DNA from: Arion vulgaris
Taxonomy: Eukaryota; Mollusca; Gastropoda; Stylommatophora; Arionidae
Direction of reading: 5' to 3'
Length of the DNA stretch: 64,000 bases
Assembly: GCA_020796225.1 (NCBI GenBank)
Contig: CM036753.1
Coordinates: 69,741,865 to 69,805,864, forward strand
In this document: piece after piece, positions 10,459-21,659 of the stretch
Numbering within the stretch: position 1 is the first letter of the stretch
Layout of the letters: the number at the start of each line of letters is the position of its first letter
Made by a program: the position numbers and the translations under genes
Notes under the pieces: model-generated
What the model saw: only the letters and a program-made list of their open reading frames with translations
Databases searched by the model: none
What the model was told of the DNA's origin: nothing

Positions 10459-10985
10459 TCAATCAAATACAGAAAAATGGCAAATATATATATATATTAC
10501 AGTCATCTTAAGTTTGTTTCTACAGCATATGTTGAATATAGCATTGTCAAGTTTTGAATTAGTGCACAAACTGTGACCTGTTTTACAAGTATATGTTGGA
10601 AAGCAGAGGTCAGTTATCAGAGGACTATCATCATAGCACTCTGGACACGTCCATAGGCGCTCCGATCTTCGCCTCAACAAATCCAGCAGCGTCTAGCGGC
10701 CCAACACGCTTGTTTGATGTTGATTAATCAATCTCTTTGCACATTGTGTATGTCTTTCTTTTCGGGTTGTAATAAATATTAACACCCATCTCTCTCTGGT
10801 CAGCGTGTCGGACTCGCAATCCTAAAACTCCTCTGTTCGAAAAAAACTCTCTCGGTGCGTTAAGAATGTCATTTCGGTTCATTGCAGCTCCCTCTGTTAT
10901 CGTAGCCATGCCAGCCAATCTATCAGCTTGTTCATTACCTCTGACTCGTGCGTACCCAGGGACAAAAATTAAGCTTATTTCCTAT
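10459..10985 (-). pseudogene. LINE type E: RNase H C-terminus and terminal CPEC motif
   Basis: Reading the minus strand from 10985, VPGYARVRGNEQADRLAG is the last part of an RNase H domain (the conserved H of PGHxGxxGNExAD is replaced by Y). MATITEGAAMNRNDILN and a linker follow, then after a frame change RRRSERLWTCPECYDD. The same order is found at 58650-59810, and partly at 29620-29840. It is a 5'-truncated, frameshifted remnant of an RNase H-bearing LINE (I/R1/Jockey-related by architecture). Confidence 0.7.
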
Positions 10986-11304
10986 GGTAACTCAGAAGAT
11001 GGATTCGTCTGACATACAAAACAACAATCAACATTATCGTCGCCGTACTCTAAACCTGCTGAAAGAATATGCCAGTCTGCAAGAATGAACAGCGATGACA
11101 ACTAACATAAGGGAAGATGATGCCGTACAGTATAGGCGGATGGGTATGTGCATCGTGGTGAGAAATGATTGGGTTTACAAGCTATCTGGCACCGTATGTC
11201 GTTGAAGAGCGGAATGGAGCACACAGAACAATTACTTTAGTAGGAAATGAAGGCTTATACTTTATAATAATAATAATAATTCCTCTCGTACTGTTATACG
11301 TTAC
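10986..11304. other. no recognised feature; short (ATA)n at its right end
   Basis: Contains a short (TAA)n near 11265-11280 next to the LINE end at 11305, which may be that element's tail on the minus strand. Nothing else is recognisable. Confidence 0.4.
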
Positions 11305-11650
11305 TTAGGGCCTGCAAGTAATTTCTCCAACCGCTCTATCCTGGGCAACTCGCTCAATCTCCTCCATGGAACTGAGACCGATATTTCTTGCCTCTCTCAG
11401 CAAAGTTCGTTTCAGGGTCTCTTTAGGTCGACTTTTCTTTCTTGAACCCTTTGCATCCCACTTCAATGCCTGCTTTGATATTCGTTGATCATTTCTCCTC
11501 AAGGTGTGCCCAACATATCTCCATCTTCTTTTCTTATAACAGTTGTCACTAGTGGTTGACCAGACATGTCTCTGATTTCATCACTTCTTCTGAATTCGTT
11601 CCATTTTATATTCATTATTTTTCGCAGACATCTACCTTTACTGAAATGAA
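11305..11650 (-). pseudogene. LINE type C 3' end
   Basis: The frame reads RRNDQRISKQALKWDAKGSR then KSRPKETLKRTLLREARN and ERVAQDRAVGEITCRP. It is the classic LINE C-terminus (RRNDxRIxKQALxW...GxRxxGRPxxTxxR). It is colinear with 61640-62092 on the plus strand. The preceding frame (RKIMNIKWNEFRRSDEIRD) is shifted. Confidence 0.7.
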
Positions 11651-11653
11651 AAT

Positions 11654-11926
11654 CGAGGTATATCCTTTACAGGAAGTAGCCATCAACCACAGTAAATGAG
11701 TCGTTGATTTTCTAGGCACCACTTATACGTTCAGTAGTTTGTCCTTGCTTTCTGAACGGTGAGGTCTCGGGATCGCGAGAGAGAGAACGGTAATGTCTAT
11801 TTTTACCGTTTGTAAAAATCCCACGGAAACGAATTTGCTTCCAAATTTGCCTACCGTAGGGTTTGAACCAGGTACGCTTGGGTTTGTGATCGAGCTCACT
11901 ACCACTTTAGTGGATGACTGTTGAAA
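11654..11926 (-). repeat. SINE S1 (tRNA-derived)
   Basis: Minus-strand copy of S1. The tRNA-like head has AAAGTGGTAGTGAGCTC near the A box and GGTTCAAACCCTA at the B box. The body continues through TTTTTACAAACGGTAAAAATA and AAACTACTGAACGTATAAG to a CCTGTAAAGGATAT end. Other copies: 24484-24727, 32025-32260 and 44604-44837. A GA-rich insertion (TCGCGAGAGAGAGAAC) distinguishes this one. Confidence 0.85.
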
Positions 11927-12355
11927 CTTCCAATCTCCATATGCTTATTTCGATCTACTGTTCTGGACATGCTGGTATTCGCTGAAATGAGAGAGCAGAC
12001 GGGCGGATATCATCAGTACTGATTGCTGGTGAGTTGAAGCTGAACAGGAGAAGTTCTTCCGCTGCTAAGTGATCTTCTGCTGGATGAGCATCCAGAAAGA
12101 CTGAATCTATTCATCGATTTCAGGAGTTTGATATCACTTGCTTCTGCTGTTAGTAGATGTACTTTATCATTTCTCGTGCTTAGTGCATGCATTTACAGGA
12201 TGGACTTACAAAGGAAGAATTCAGATATAGGAGCTCAACATTGTCGTATTCCTTCTCGTGAAAGAAGACATGCATTGTCGCATTAATTTTCCAAAGTAAA
12301 AAACTCTACATTGCTGTATTTCTTTTTGTGAACACATACATACATTGGTGATGGA
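11927..12355. other. no recognised gene; short repeat near 12230-12340
   Basis: CTCAACATTGTCGTATTCCTT and a sibling CTCTACATTGCTGTATTTCTT at 12306 form a direct repeat of about 70 bp. Otherwise nothing is recognised. Confidence 0.35.
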
Positions 12356-12520
12356 GGTCTTTGTGGCAAAGTGGTTAAGCGTTTGCCTTGATTTCTGAAG
12401 ATCCTGGGTTGGAATCAGACCGCGTCGTTCTGTTCTTAAGAACATTTATTTTCTCAGAGATTCCTTATGATTGTTACCGGAGCTACAGAGCTCGAGCTTT
12501 GTGTAATACTCTTAGCAGGT
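12356..12520 (+). repeat. SINE S6 (tRNA-derived)
   Basis: The A box TGGCAAAGTGG is a perfect pol III consensus, and the B box region is CTGGGTTGGAATC. The body carries a GAGCTACAGAGCTCGAGC stretch and ends in TTTGTGTAATACTCTTAG. Relatives: 43110-43250, the B-box end at 50803-50885, and weaker ones at 42500-42590 and 51030-51120. Its head is the likely ancestor of the 43-bp satellite at 47823-50850. Confidence 0.75.
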
Positions 12521-12526
12521 GGTCTG

Positions 12527-12782
12527 CTTCTTCTTCCTCGTACGCTCCCTAGCGACCCCTTGTTAACCACTCTGTGTGATTTATATGTGATCTGATCCTA
12601 AGAGCGATTATATGTTGTGCCGGTTATGCGCCTACAAGTAGGCCAGCACATTCAATTTCTGCGATGCTTTTTATTTACTAGGTAGCTTCTCTAGGCCCCT
12701 ATCGCAGTCGTCAGTCTGCGCCTTGTAGGTCGCAGTGGTACTATTCTTTGCTTCCCTTGCGAGCCCCAGCACCACAAGGGCG
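12527..12782 (-). repeat. SINE S4
   Basis: Full-length copy read from right to left: CGCCCTTGTGGTGCTGGGGC start, GCAAAGAATAGTACCACTGC, a diverged core, TAGTAAATAAAAAGCATCGCAG, GCCTACTTGTAGGCGCATAA, CAATCGCTCTTAGG-like region, then a (GAA)n tail. It lacks a clear B box. It is the most abundant family in the window. Confidence 0.8.
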
Positions 12783-13490
12783 AGGTGGTCAGCTTATAAC
12801 TAGGAATACGGCTACATTAGTTTGTGATTTTTGCGTAAAGACTTGCTTTCCTGATCACCAGTGTTTATCACCATTTATGGTATTAGACTTGGATTAGACT
12901 AAAGTACTTGTAATGTAGATCCTTGATAGTAAAGGAACAGTAAACATGTAATCCAACTATGTACTGTGTGCACTCCGTGTCTTTGTTGGAGCAAAGCTGA
13001 CCCTCAACCCCGACATTTTCCATGGCAATGGGTTACTAGCGGACACCGAATTGACAACCTCCTAACCTTGCATAAAATTAGTATAATGACTGCGTTACAC
13101 ATTAACATAGCACAGAGCCACCAGCAACATGGCTACACTAGTTTTTGAAGTATAATATTGCAAAAGTATACATAATACAATGACTATAATGGCAGTACAA
13201 CTATAATGATTGAATCTGAATTGAATTCTTACATGATCATGTAATGTGTATTCAAAAGGAAAGATGGCATATACAGTTGAGGTACAAATTACAAATGTTT
13301 TGTTTTATATACACTTTTGGGGATTCCACTAACCATGACTTCAATGTTGAAAAAAAAGTCTTCAAAAGATGCTTTTGAAAGTCTCAGTGGAACATTATTG
13401 CGCGACTGAAAATGTTGTACCATGGTTCGGCGAGGTTTATCTGCCAAGATTTTTGGTCTTCTTTCTCCAATCTTGTTTTACATCACATCG
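12783..13490. other. no recognised feature
   Basis: AT-rich single-copy-looking DNA with no splice-flanked frame, RNA gene or family repeat that I recognise. Confidence 0.4.
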
Positions 13491-13780
13491 TCAGGATAAG
13501 AAGAGATTTTTAGAACGAGCCCTTGTGTGCGCTTCATAAATAATGTCTTTCGTCAACTCTGTTATCTCTGAGGTCCACCGTTTGCATGGTCTGCCTTTTG
13601 CTTTGTATCCATTGTATCGGAGCAACATTGCTCTTTGAGGTGCACTATCTGTTGGTAATCTGCTTATGTGACGGAACCATTTAATTTGTTGTTTCTTGAT
13701 GAAGTTCAGTATTGATGTTGTACCCACTTTTCCCCCTGATGTATTCATTTCTCAACCGGGTCTCTTCCTGTTACCACCAG
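13491..13780 (-). pseudogene. LINE type G 3' end
   Basis: The frame reads SILNFIKKQQIKWFRHISRL then PTDSAPQRAMLLRYNGYKAK and GRPCKRWTSEI, the post-RT segment WxGHxxR...GRPxxRW of a LINE. It ends YEAHTRARSKNLFLS. Relatives: 29010-29280 (minus) and 51245-51455 (plus). Confidence 0.7.
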
Positions 13781-13949
13781 CATGCCAATATGTCAGGTTT
13801 AAATTAATCTGGACTGTACAGTTATTTGTAGTCTGTCCAGACCTGAGAAAAAAAACACTAATATCTACTACCCTATGACCTTTTCAAATGCAGCGAGTAA
13901 TTCATTTTGTGATTGTGTAGATAGCAAAAGGAGTTCAATAAATTGTTCT

Positions 13950-15170
13950 ACGTGTTCAGAACTAATGATCTCTCGACGACTTCTGAACTAATGATGTCTC
14001 GACGGCTTCAGAACTAATGATGTCTCGACGTCTTCAGAACTAATGATGAATCGATGTCTTCAGAACTAATGATGTCGTCTCAACGACGTCTTCAGAACTA
14101 ATGATGCCTCGAAGTCTTCAGAACATTCGTGACAACCCTGCGCTTTCAGAACTAATGATGCCTCAACGTTTTCAGACTATTCATGATGCTCCTACGTCGT
14201 CAGAACTAATGATTCTCCTACTATGTCCTTCAGAACTAATGATGCTCATACGTCTTCTAGAATAATGATCTCAATGTCTTTCAGAAATAATGATTCTCCA
14301 ATGTCTTCAGAAATAATGATTCTCCAATGGCGTCAGAAATAATGATTCTCCTACGTCGTCAGAAATAATGATTCTCCTACGTTGTCAGAACTAATGGTTC
14401 TCCAACCTCGTCAGAACTAATGATTATTATACGTCTTCAGAAATACTGATTCTTCTACGTCATCAGAACTAATGATTCTACAACGTCTTGAGAGATAATA
14501 ATTCTCCTACGTCGTCAGAAATAATGATTCTCCAACGTCGTCAGAACTAATGATTCTCCTACGTCGTCAGAACTAATGATTCTCCTACGTCGTCAGAACT
14601 AATGATTCTCCTACGTCGTCTAGAACATTCACTGATCTCCTACGTCGTCAGAACTAATGATTCTACGCGTCTAGAACTAATGATTCTCCTACGTCGTCAG
14701 AACTAATGATTCTCCAACGTCGTCAGAACATCATGATCCCCTACGTCGTCAGAACTAATGATTCTCCAACGTCGTCAGAACTAATGATTCTCCTACGTCG
14801 TCAGAACTAATGATTCTCCTACGTCGTCAGAAATAATGATTCTCACGTCTCAGAAATAATGATTCTCCTACGTCGTCAGAATAATGATTCTCCTACGTCG
14901 TCAGAAATAATGATTCTCCTACGTCGTCAGAAATAATGATTCTCCTACGTCGTTAGAACATTCATGATGCCCCTACGTCGTCAGAACTAATGATGCCTCT
15001 AAATCTTCAGAACATTCATGATGTTCCTATGTCGTCAGAACTAATGATGCCCCATACGACTTAAGAACTAATGATGCCCTTACGACTTGAGAACTAATGA
15101 TGCCCCTACGACTTGAGAACTAATGATGCCTTTACGTCTTCAGAACATTTATGATGCTCCTGCGTCTTAC
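13950..15170. repeat. minisatellite, 26-bp unit, about 46 copies
   Basis: The unit is approximately TTCTCCTACGTCGTCAGAAC plus TAATGA. The centre (14500-14960) is homogeneous and the edges diverge (GATGCC, CGACTTGAG variants), the usual pattern of unequal exchange. It lies about 530 bp downstream of the FGF stop codon, so it may fall in the 3' UTR or just beyond. Confidence 0.95.
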
Positions 15171-15703
15171 AGCAACCACCCTAAATGATAGGATAATAGA
15201 ACTGACGTCGGTACACTCATTGCAGTCCCATACATGCTAGGTCTCACGCATAAGATTGCGAAAGAAATGCATGATAATCTTTGGCTGACAGATCTATTAA
15301 AATAGATACAGCAGAACAGGATATCTGTTGCTTATTTTCATTACGCTGGAGATCTTAGCCGCTACAAATCACAGACATCAAGAACAGTAACAGCTCCCTG
15401 TGCCATAGAAATAATAAATGTCATTTGTCATTGATGGTGATATCCTTACTGTCCAGAACTTATATATCACAGATGATAAGTTTGGTCGCCTTGTCCAAGT
15501 CCTTAGACACAACACGACAAAGGCATGCTGAATAATTTTTCCATAAGAACGTGATCACTAATACAAACGACTCGGGATCAGCATGACCCATGCTCTGGCA
15601 ATATTGTCTTGGGGTTCAACAAGAAGTTTCCGAAGCGTGGATCGCGTTATAAATTTGGTTCAGTACTAATTTTCCGGAATTGTCACCGACTATTTTGTGA
15701 TAG
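15171..15703 (-). other. region downstream of the FGF stop, possible 3' UTR
   Basis: No AATAAA or ATTAAA on the minus strand was found between the stop codon and the 26-bp array. Either a variant signal is used or the 3' UTR extends through the array. Otherwise nothing is recognised. Confidence 0.3.
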
Positions 15704-15973
15704 TCATGTTTTTAACCTGGTACCGTCCTCTAAGTTCACAAATTTTTTATTTTGAGACTTATCCACCACATAGGGATCATTAAATGATAACTCGGTTTTA
15801 AAGAACCTGAAACATTTTTTTTTTTTCCACTTTTCACTCTTTGTATAGCCCTTCACTTTTCGCCCACGTCTGTTGAACCCAACGTACCAGTCTGGGTTGG
15901 CTACAGATTGCAGCTTGATATGGTTTTCTTTAGACAATTCATTAAACATGCATTGTAAACTGCCACCGTTTGT
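15704..15973 (-). CDS. FGF8/17/18-like growth factor, last coding exon
   Basis: The exon has 270 nt, starting in phase 0 after the acceptor TTTGTCTAATTTCAG and ending at TGA (15706-15704). It gives residues 93-181 of the visible 181-residue protein. It encodes the last third of the FGF beta-trefoil. Seen are the conserved Cys of the motif LQCMF, ENHIKLQS in place of ENxYxxxxS, PDWYVGFNRRGRKVKG (WYVGF...GRxxxG is diagnostic), and KCFRFFK in place of the usual xxHFxxR. A divergent tail of about 29 residues follows (SFNDPYVVDKSQNKK...). The intron before it sits where the last intron of FGF1, FGF8 and other FGFs lies. FGFs are secreted ligands of FGF receptor tyrosine kinases and heparan sulphate. 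The basic run KWKKKK fits heparin binding. Subfamily is judged by eye only. Confidence 0.92.
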   Translation of the reverse strand, partial: TNGGSLQCMFNELSKENHIKLQSVANPDWYVGFNRRGRKVKGYTKSEKWKKKKCFRFFKTELSFNDPYVVDKSQNKKFVNLEDGTRLKT

Positions 15974-16194
15974 CTGAAATTAGACAAAATAATATTAAAG
16001 ATTAATAAAAAATGTATGATTATGTAAACAAGACTCAAGGTAAGTAATATATAAATAATAAGAGCATGCATATTCCAAGTGGAAACGTATGGGTGTGAAG
16101 CATAGACAGTGGAAAAATATGTGATTTTGAATATAAGCCGGTCGTGTCGTGCTGAGGCTTGTAAGGGAAGCAATTCTTACTATTCTTTGCTTAC

Positions 16195-16270
16195 CTGAGA
16201 ACCGGAACACACGAGCGATTTCTCTGTCTAAAATGTCCTTTAACGAAACCTTAACATGAAAATACTGTAG
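16195..16270 (-). other. possible cryptic or poison exon inside the FGF intron
   Basis: On the minus strand TTACTTTCTTTACAG is followed by 76 nt and then CAG|GTAAGC, a strong acceptor and donor pair. Inserted between the phase-0 FGF exons it would shift the frame, because 76 is not a multiple of 3, and bring an early stop. One frame is open through it (LQYFHVKVSLKDILDREIAR...) but does not resemble FGF. It may be chance. Confidence 0.25.
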
Positions 16271-16750
16271 CTGTAAAGAAAGTAAGTAATCTATCTTGGC
16301 AACTGAAAATTGACAAAACCTGATATCGTTACAAAGTCAGCGTAAGAACATACTGAACGTTACTCCATGCCTTTCATATGTTTATTAGACATTTAACAAT
16401 ATATTCGTGTCCGTTAATGCCCTATTCTCATCACTCAACAACGAAGTGCTTTCCAACAAGTCTTGATTCATACGATCTGACTCCAAGCGAATTGACAGCT
16501 TCTTTTATAACATGTTTCTTGAACCGAAACTGGTACCTTTAGAGCTCCAACTGAGCTTATAATTTGGTGACTGGAGATATGCTAGCTTGCTGATCCAGTT
16601 ATCTGTTATTTCCCCCACGACGGTCAACAGAAACAAGTGCGGAATTTGATAACCAAAGTTAGTAACGATTTATTGTGTTAATTGTAACAATCGGAAAATA
16701 TCAGTTCGACATCTGATTCAGAAGTTGCCAATAGAAGAGAAATATATAAA
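16271..16750. other. no recognised feature (intron)
   Basis: AT-rich unique-looking DNA; nothing recognised. Confidence 0.4.
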
Positions 16751-16757
16751 CATGTTG

Positions 16758-17580
16758 ATATGGGACAAGCCATATGGGACAAGCTATATGGGACAAGCCA
16801 AATGGGAAAAACTATATACGACAAGCCATATGGGAAAAACTATATACGACAAGCTATATGCGACAAGCTATATGCGACAAGCCATATGCGACAAACCTAT
16901 GACAAGCCATATGCGACAAACCATATGTGACAAGCCATATGCGACAAGCCATATGGACAAGCTATATACGACAAGCCATATGGGACAAGCCATATGACAA
17001 GCTATATAGGACAAGCTCGATATGGAGCATATGTGACAAGCCATATGACACATATGTGACAAGCCATATGGACAAACCATATGTGACAAGCCATATGCGA
17101 CAAACCAAGTGACAAGCCATATGCGACAAACCATATGTGACAAGCTATATGTGACAAACCATATGTGACAAGCCATATGTGACAAGCCATATGCGACAAA
17201 CCATATGTGACAAGCCATATGCGACAAGCCATATGTGACAAGCTATATGCGACAAGCCATATGGACGCATATGTGACAAGCCATATGCGACAAACCATAT
17301 GTGAAACCATAGCGACAAACCATATGTGACAAGCTGGACAAACCATATGTGACAACCATATGCGACAAACCATATGTGACAAGCTATATGGACAAACCAT
17401 ATGTGACAAGCCATATGTGACAAGCATATGCGACAAACCATATGGACAAGCCATATGTAACAGCCATAGTGACAAACCATATGTGACAAGCTATAGCGAC
17501 AAACTATATGCGACAAGCCATATGCGACAAGCTATATGCGACAAGCTATATGCGACAAGCCATATGGGACAAGCTATATA
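16758..17580. repeat. minisatellite, 14-bp unit, about 58 copies
   Basis: The unit is GACAARCCATATGY with the palindrome CATATG. Many units lack one to several bases. Long frames run through on both strands because the unit has no stop in some frames; they are not genes. Confidence 0.95.
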
Positions 17581-17617
17581 AAGATAATACCCTTGTACTT
17601 AGTCGTTAAAAAAGAAA

Positions 17618-18537
17618 CTGTCGTTACTGCCTGCAGTACTGCTTTTTAGGGCGGTGTAAGACAAGTGGGACGTTACTGCCTGCAGTACTGCTTTTTAGGG
17701 CGGTGTAAGACAAGTGGGACGTTACTGCCTGCAGTACTGCTTTTTAGGGCGGTGTAAGACAAGTGGGACGTTACTGCCTGCAGTACTGCTTTTTAGGGCG
17801 GTGTAGGACAAGTGGGACGTTACTGCCTGCAGTACTGCTTTTTAGGGCGGTGTAAGACAAGTGGACGTTACTGCCCGCAGTACTGCTTTTAGGGCGGTGT
17901 AGGACAAGTGGGACGTTACTGCCTGCAGTACTGCTTTTAGGGCGGTGTAGACAAGTGGGACGTTACTGCCTGCAGTACTGCTTTTAGGGCGGTGTAGGAC
18001 AAGTGGGACGTTACTGCCTGCAGTACTGCTTTTTAGGGCGGTGTAGGACAAGTGGGACGTTACTGCCTGCAGTACTGCTTTTAGGCGGTGTAGGACAAGT
18101 GGGACGTTACTGCCTGCAGTACTGCTTTTTAGGGCGGTGTAGGACAAGTGGGACGTTACTGCCTGCAGTACTGCTTTTTAGGGCGGTGTAGGACAAGTGG
18201 GACGTTACTGCCGCAGACTGCTTTTAGGCGGTGTAGGACAAGTGGGACGTTACGCCTGCAGTACGCTTTTAGGGCGGTGTAGGACAAGTGGGACGTTACT
18301 GCCTGCAGTACTGCTTTTTAGGGCGGTGTAAGACAAGTGGGACGTTACTGCCTGCAGTACTGCTTTTTAGGGCGGTGTAGGACAAGTGGGACGTTACTGC
18401 CTGCAGTACTGCTTTTTAGGGCGGTGTAAGACAAGTGGGACGTTACTGCCTGCAGTACTGCTTTTAGGGCGTGAAGGACAAGTGGGACGTTACTGCCTGC
18501 AGTACTGCTTTTTAGGGCGGTGTAAGACAAGTGGGAC
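17618..18537. repeat. minisatellite, 49-bp unit, about 19 copies
   Basis: The unit runs GTTACTGCCTGCAGTACTGC, then TTTTTAGGGCGGTGTAAGAC, then AAGTGGGAC. Only 37 bp separates it from the 14-bp array. A diverged single unit stands at 30283-30333 (TTACTGCATAAAATATCGC TTTTTAGGTTAGTGTAAGAC), followed as here by the GCATGGCTAGTGCAGT segment of SINE S5. The unit is therefore probably the amplified end of S5. Confidence 0.95.
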
Positions 18538-18720
18538 GAGAGCCTGAGAAAGTTATTGGCCGCATGGCTAGTGCAGTCGCCGCGAAGCTGTTCACGTTAG
18601 GACTTTTCATTTATGTCCACAACAGAAAATGTTATTTTGGTCTTACTGTGAATTGAACACGGCCTCCCACATGGGAGCCTCGCTCCTAATCCATTCAACC
18701 AGACGCTCCTCTAGCACTTA
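18538..18720 (-). repeat. SINE S5 (tRNA-derived)
   Basis: On the minus strand the head is at the right: A box TGGTTGAATGGATTAGGAGC and B box GTGTTCAATTCACAG. The body goes on to ACTGCACTAGCCATGCGGCC and runs into the 49-bp array. A second copy is at 30830-30985. Confidence 0.7.
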
Positions 18721-18787
18721 GTATGTTCAATAATGGATTTGAATATGTTGATGGTTATGTTATATCAAGAATTATCAGTTTACTAGT

Positions 18788-19044
18788 CTTCTTCTTTCAA
18801 CGCTACATATCAACCATTTGTCAACCAATCTGTGTGATTTGTATGTAATCTGAGCCTAAGAGCGATTGTACGTTGTGCCAGTTATGCGCCTACAATTAGG
18901 CCAGCACATCCGATTTCTGCGCTGATTTTTATTTACTAGGTAGCATCCTTAGGGCGTACATAAATCGTCTCTTACGACATGCATTGTAGGTTGGAGTGGT
19001 ACTATTCTTTGTTTCCCTTGCGGGTCCCGGTACCACACGGGCGA
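18788..19044 (-). repeat. SINE S4
   Basis: Nearly full-length copy: CCCGTGTGGTACCGGGACCC start at 19044, GCAAAGAATAGTACCACTCC, ATGTCGTAAGAGACGA core, GCCTAATTGTAGGCGCATAA, CAATCGCTCTTAGGCTCAGA, and a GAAAGAAGAAG tail at 18788. Confidence 0.85.
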
Positions 19045-19179
19045 GTTTACAAGTAAATTGTCCCCGTCTGTAACATGTGTTCTGCGATTAGCTTGCATCC
19101 AGTAGAATTTGGGGGATCAGCTAGTCTTTCTTCGGAAGATCGAAAAGTGAAAACTAGTAGTCTGTTGATGACCCGTAAA

Positions 19180-19278
19180 ACACACAAGCACCCCTATCTC
19201 CCAGGTATGTAGACCGGGAAACTTTGAACACACACAAGCATCCCCATCTTCCAGGGGTGTAGACCGGGAAACTTTGAC
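19180..19278. repeat. tandem duplication, 50-bp unit, two copies
   Basis: ACACACAAGCAYCCCYATCT, then GTAGACCGGGAAACTTTGA, is repeated once. 19279-19517 shows nothing else. Confidence 0.8.
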
Positions 19279-19517
19279 TACTAAGTCCAAGGATCAATTG
19301 AGTTCTAGCCCGCTTAAGGACATGGTTGGTGTTGGCGGTGGACTTCCTTAGGTCAGTTGTATTTTCTTTCTGTCCTCAACTTTCGAATTAGTGGTACGAT
19401 TCCGAATAAAAAGCATGCAGTATCGAATGAAAAACGTCTAATCTAACTGACACAACGAGCTTACACCATAAGACCGCAAATCACTTAAAGATCACAACGA
19501 GTATTTCAACAAGTATT

Positions 19518-19835
19518 TCCTTTTTTTTTTTCCCGATCCATCAGGTTTGTAGCTTTCCGTACATCACCTTGTTTTAGGCAGCAGAGTTTGTATTTTCGAT
19601 TCCTGGTTGTTGGATGTTCTGGTGACTCCTGACAAGGCGAGTTTCCACAGATTTCTTTCAGCTCTTCGGCTCTGTGCCATGGACATCGTAACCCTTGGTT
19701 CGGTGCCACGAACACCGTAAATCTGGGGAATCTGTGCTTTTTCTGCCATCCCGCGGAATTGAACCGCGCACACAGAGGATAGTAACCCGTAGTCCAACGC
19801 GCTACGAACACGCTGGGCAGGCGGGCAAGTATTTC
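19518..19835 (-). repeat. SINE S3 (tRNA-derived), long variant
   Basis: The head is at the right: GCCTGCCCAGCGTGTTCGTA, A-box-like TAGCGCGTTGG, B box GGTTCAATTCC (here CGGTTCAATTC). The GGTTACGATGTCCATGGCAC body follows. Between the body and the poly(A) end (poly-T on the plus strand at 19519-19530) lies about 117 bp that other S3 copies lack. This is either an insertion or a longer subfamily. Confidence 0.75.
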
Positions 19836-20275
19836 ATATAGACTGAACGTAGAAGAAGAACAGGTCACCAAGCCCACTTAACACAAATGTCAACGTCGAT
19901 AATATTAAAATGCCACAGAGTTCAAATACATTGAAATAATTTGTTACATAGAATGACAGATTTGGTAGATACATGAAAATAAAATGTCAGAATTCTAACG
20001 CGGTGACAAACCATCCGATACAATTATTAAACAATTTGAACATCTTCATGCAAGTGTAAAGACAATTAGTCCTTGTCGCATCCAAGGGAACATAGACCGT
20101 GGTCCCCGGTAACAGAAAGCCGACTAGCTCAGACGAGAAAATAAAATACCTGATTAATGGGGCTGATTATGATATTTGTTTGATATAACACTGTAAGATT
20201 TTCTGCAATTTAACACAATTCTACGAGTCTGTGGTTATTTATTGATGCAAAATGTTAATGATACGGATATTCCTT
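19836..20275. other. no recognised feature (intron)
   Basis: AT-rich DNA without recognisable gene or repeat. Confidence 0.4.
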
Positions 20276-20276
20276 A

Positions 20277-20815
20277 GTGTTGTTAAACATAACTTGTAAT
20301 ATAATATAACATTGATTTAGCAGGTTGAGTTGTTAAACCTAACTTGTAATATAATATAACATTGATTTAGCAGGTTGAGTTGTTAAACATAACTTGTAAT
20401 ATAATATAACATTGATTTAGCAGGTTGAGTTGTTAAACCTAACTTGCAATATAATAAAACATTGATTTAGCAGGTTGAGTTGTTAAACCTAACTTGTAAT
20501 ATAATATAACATTGATTTAGCAAGTTGAGTTGTTAAACATAACTTGTAATATAATATAACATTGATTTAGCAATTAGTTGTTAAACATAACTTGTAATAT
20601 AATATAACATTGATTTAGCAGGTTGAGTTGTTAAACATAACTTGTAATATAATATAACATTGATTTAGCAGGTTGAGTTGTTAACATAACTGTAATATAA
20701 TATAACATTGATTTAGAGTTGAGTTGTTAAACATAACTTGTAATATAATATAACATTGATTTAGCAGGTTGAGTTGTTAAACATAACTTGTAATATAATA
20801 TAACATTGATTTAGC
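20277..20815. repeat. minisatellite, 50-bp unit, about 11 copies
   Basis: The unit is TTGTTAAACATAACTTGTAA, TATAATATAACATTGATTTA, GCAGGTTGAG. Units are nearly identical, with occasional small deletions (AGCAATTAG, TTAGAGTTGAG). Confidence 0.95.
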
Positions 20816-21068
20816 ATGTTGTGTTGTGTTGTTATTTAAATGAATTTGTCTATATCTAACAATACTGGAATGCAAGGTCACGCGACACTTGTGGTCTGAT
20901 TTCTGTGAATTTTTACAAGAGCCCGCCGGCCGTTTGTTATTGGAGATCAGGCATAGGCAGTGACTAAAACTGCCACTCAATTCGATTGTGTGTCTTGATT
21001 TTGTTCCCATCAAGGTTTTCATTCGCTATTTGTGTTTTCCCTGTCTCTATCTGATTTTGTGTGTTTTA

Positions 21069-21595
21069 GTTTAGTGTCATCGGCCCCACGTTCAACTACT
21101 GTAGTGTTGTTGGCATCACGTTCAACTAATGTAGTGTCATCGGCCCCACGTTCAACTACTGTAGTGTTGTCGGCCCACGTTCAACTACGTAGTGAGTTTT
21201 CATCGGCCCCACGTTCAACTACTGTAGTGTGCATTGCGCATCACGTTCAACTAATGTAGTGTATCGGCATCACGTTCAACTATTGTAGTGTTGTCGGCCC
21301 ACGTTCAACTAATGTAGTGTCATCGGCCACGTTCAACTAATGTAGTGTCATCGGCATCACGTTCAACTAATGTAGTGTCATCGGCATCACGTTCAACTAC
21401 TGTAGTGTTTGGTCAGTCAACACGTTCAACTTAATGTAGTGTCATCGGCCACGTTCAACTACTGTAGTGTTGTCGGCATCCGTTCAACTACTGTAGGTGT
21501 TGTAGGTTCGCTCGTTCAACTATGTAGTGTTGTCGGTCAATCTGGTGTGTCCCACGTTCAACTACTGTAGTGTGATTTGGTCGGCTACAGTTCAG
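21069..21595. repeat. minisatellite, about 30-bp unit, roughly 17 copies
   Basis: The unit is CCCACGTTCAACTACTGTAG plus TGTTGTCGG. Frequent one- to three-base losses make it irregular. Confidence 0.9.
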
Positions 21596-21659
21596 AAATT
21601 GGGTTCAAGGGACGGCCAAGTTACGGTTCATGCCGCTGTTGTCATGAGTTCCTCGTTTC

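Noticed and set aside
16195..16270. Middle FGF exon
   Set aside because: Wrong phase and no FGF residues; the true exon is 38083-38192.
16868..17581. Hydrophobic-looking frames of about 120 to 157 codons
   Set aside because: Artefacts of the 14-bp array with CATATG.
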